Source: Silicimonas sp.
GTDB taxonomy: Bacteria > Pseudomonadota > Alphaproteobacteria > Rhodobacterales > Rhodobacteraceae
Direction of reading: 5' to 3'
Assembly: GCA_022820365.1 (NCBI GenBank)
Contig: JAJEFO010000065.1
Coordinates: 1-64,000 of the forward strand
DNA: 64,000 bases
The notes under the pieces are model-generated. The model ran no database searches. It saw only the letters and a program-made list of their open reading frames with translations, and was not told the DNA's origin. Every line of letters starts with the position of its first letter. Position 1 is the first letter of the stretch. Below, piece after piece: positions 63,266-64,000 of the stretch. Position numbers and translations under genes: made by a program.

Positions 63266-63342
63266 TGGCGCGCTGGGGAGGACTCGAACCCCCGACCACT
63301 TGATTCGAAGTCAAGTGCTCTATCCATCTGAGCTACCAGCGC
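63266..63342 (-). tRNA. tRNA-Arg(TCG)
   Basis: 77 nt with encoded CCA. Same acceptor GCGCTGG/CCAGCGC as the neighbour 151 bases away. Anticodon stem CTTGA/TCAAG around CTTCGAA gives anticodon TCG (plus-strand 63306-63308); the T-loop is GTTCGAGTC. The two genes look like a tandem duplication with a changed anticodon. Confidence 0.93.
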
Positions 63343-63511
63343 GGGAGCGGGACGGATGTAACTGTCGGTCGAGTTCACCGCAAGGCAGTTCCTGGGCTAT
63401 TTGCGTGGCGCAAGCACGACAATCGACGTCGCGCAATGCCAGCGCAGGATGCACGCATCACGAAGAACCCGCCCCTCTCGACCGGGGCAAGAGCCATGCA
63501 GATTTGCGGCA

Positions 63512-64000
63512 CTACTTGACGGCCTGATCGACGTCGATCACGGCCTTGGGCAGCGTTACGACGAATGTCGTGCCTTCGGGCCCGGTTTTCCCAAGCGAAA
63601 GTTGGCCCCCGTGACCGCGCACCAATTCGGCAGCAATTGCAAGTCCCAGCCCCGCTCCGCCCTTAGAAGCGCCGCCCTGAAACGGCGTGAAGAGATGTTC
63701 CCTAGCGCGTGGAGGCAATCCCGGTCCCGTGTCGCTGACCTCAATCCGCCAGCACGTGTCATCCTCGGCCGCCGCAATGCGGATTTTGCCGGCACTCTTG
63801 GTCGCCACAATTGCCTGTCTGGCGTTTCGGATCAGGTTGGACAGAACGCGATAGAGCTGCTCGGCATCAGCGCGCAGAGTCATGCCTGGCGGAATTTCGG
63901 TCTTGAAAGCGACGCCTTCCATATCGACCGCCAGTTGTTCGGCATCGACGACATCTTCCACAATGGCTGCCAGGTTGACCAGCATGAGAGCCGGCGAAGG
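63512..64000 (-). CDS. Sensor histidine kinase, C-terminal ATPase part (runs off the window)
   Basis: About 162 codons of a kinase catalytic domain, still open at base 64000. The N-box LYRVLSNLIRNARQAIVATK, G1 box VSDTGPGLPPRAREHLFTPF and G2 box GGAGLGLAIAAELVRGHGG are intact. The H-box and any sensor domains lie beyond the edge. Partner regulator and signal are not visible. Confidence 0.9.
   Translation of the reverse strand, partial: PSPALMLVNLAAIVEDVVDAEQLAVDMEGVAFKTEIPPGMTLRADAEQLYRVLSNLIRNARQAIVATKSAGKIRIAAAEDDTCWRIEVSDTGPGLPPRAREHLFTPFQGGASKGGAGLGLAIAAELVRGHGGQLSLGKTGPEGTTFVVTLPKAVIDVDQAVK

Noticed and set aside
1-64000. CRISPR arrays, rRNA genes and intact insertion sequences
   Set aside because: No regularly spaced repeats, rRNA signatures or complete transposase genes were seen; only IS630 and integrase fragments are present.

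Overview
The window reads as chromosome of a high-GC alphaproteobacterium. The pointers are an IalB-family secreted protein, a DUF2794 protein, dnaE2 with a GAAC-N7-GAAC type LexA box, a Rhizobium-type asparaginase, TRAP transporters and the dapD/HAD/dapE grouping. The gene style would suit Rhodobacterales or relatives, but nothing here fixes the order. Several genes are broken, and two or three junctions look like rearrangements or assembly joins, so a metagenome-derived contig is possible.

Layout. 1-2.1 kb: end of a phosphate-uptake operon (pstA-pstB-phoU). phoU stops abruptly and runs into the 3' half of a TRAP small-permease gene (dctQ). 2.1-11.9 kb: a catabolic/uptake region with TRAP large permease, intradiol ring-cleavage dioxygenase, GntR/FCD regulator, DRE-TIM synthase/lyase, VOC protein, a decayed cytochrome P450, an MhpA-like aromatic hydroxylase coupled to a small unknown gene, a TAXI binding protein and a cupin. 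11.9-13.1 kb is gene-poor. 13.1-15.3 kb: cytochrome c', Tat-exported multicopper oxidase and a second cytochrome c in one tight operon. 15.4-34.8 kb: tRNA-Pro(CGG), a DMT exporter, leucine biosynthesis (leuB, leuD, leuC) interleaved with small genes, apt, an MTA phosphorylase, an NlpC/P60 enzyme, an M17 aminopeptidase, a flavin monooxygenase, a His-rich TPR protein, an integrase remnant, a beta carbonic anhydrase, asd, an RppH-type Nudix enzyme and a methyltransferase. 34.9-53.1 kb: dnaE2, a second TPR paralogue, tag, a lytic transglycosylase, rnr, dapE, dapD, an asparaginase, an ialB-like gene, rlmN and a LOG-family gene.

53.3-60.7 kb is the most distinctive part: a complete arsenite-oxidation island, aioX-aioS-aioR-aioB-aioA, all on the minus strand. 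It lies between two truncated, oppositely oriented copies of the same IS630-type 5' end. aioA has a one-base frameshift in a run of eight G (plus strand), and aioR has an in-frame TGA inside its Walker A motif. The AAA+ domain of AioR also lacks a GAFTGA loop. As written, neither the oxidase nor its regulator is full length.

60.8-64 kb: a GH42 beta-galactosidase, two tRNA-Arg genes (ACG, TCG) and the C-terminal part of a sensor histidine kinase running off the right edge.

How the parts work together. AioX senses arsenite in the periplasm, AioS/AioR relay the signal, and AioBA would oxidise As(III), passing electrons to a c-type cytochrome. The 2.4-11.9 kb genes look like uptake and ring opening of an aromatic or hydroaromatic acid under GntR control. 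The rest is mostly housekeeping: amino-acid biosynthesis, purine salvage, RNA decay and cell-wall turnover.
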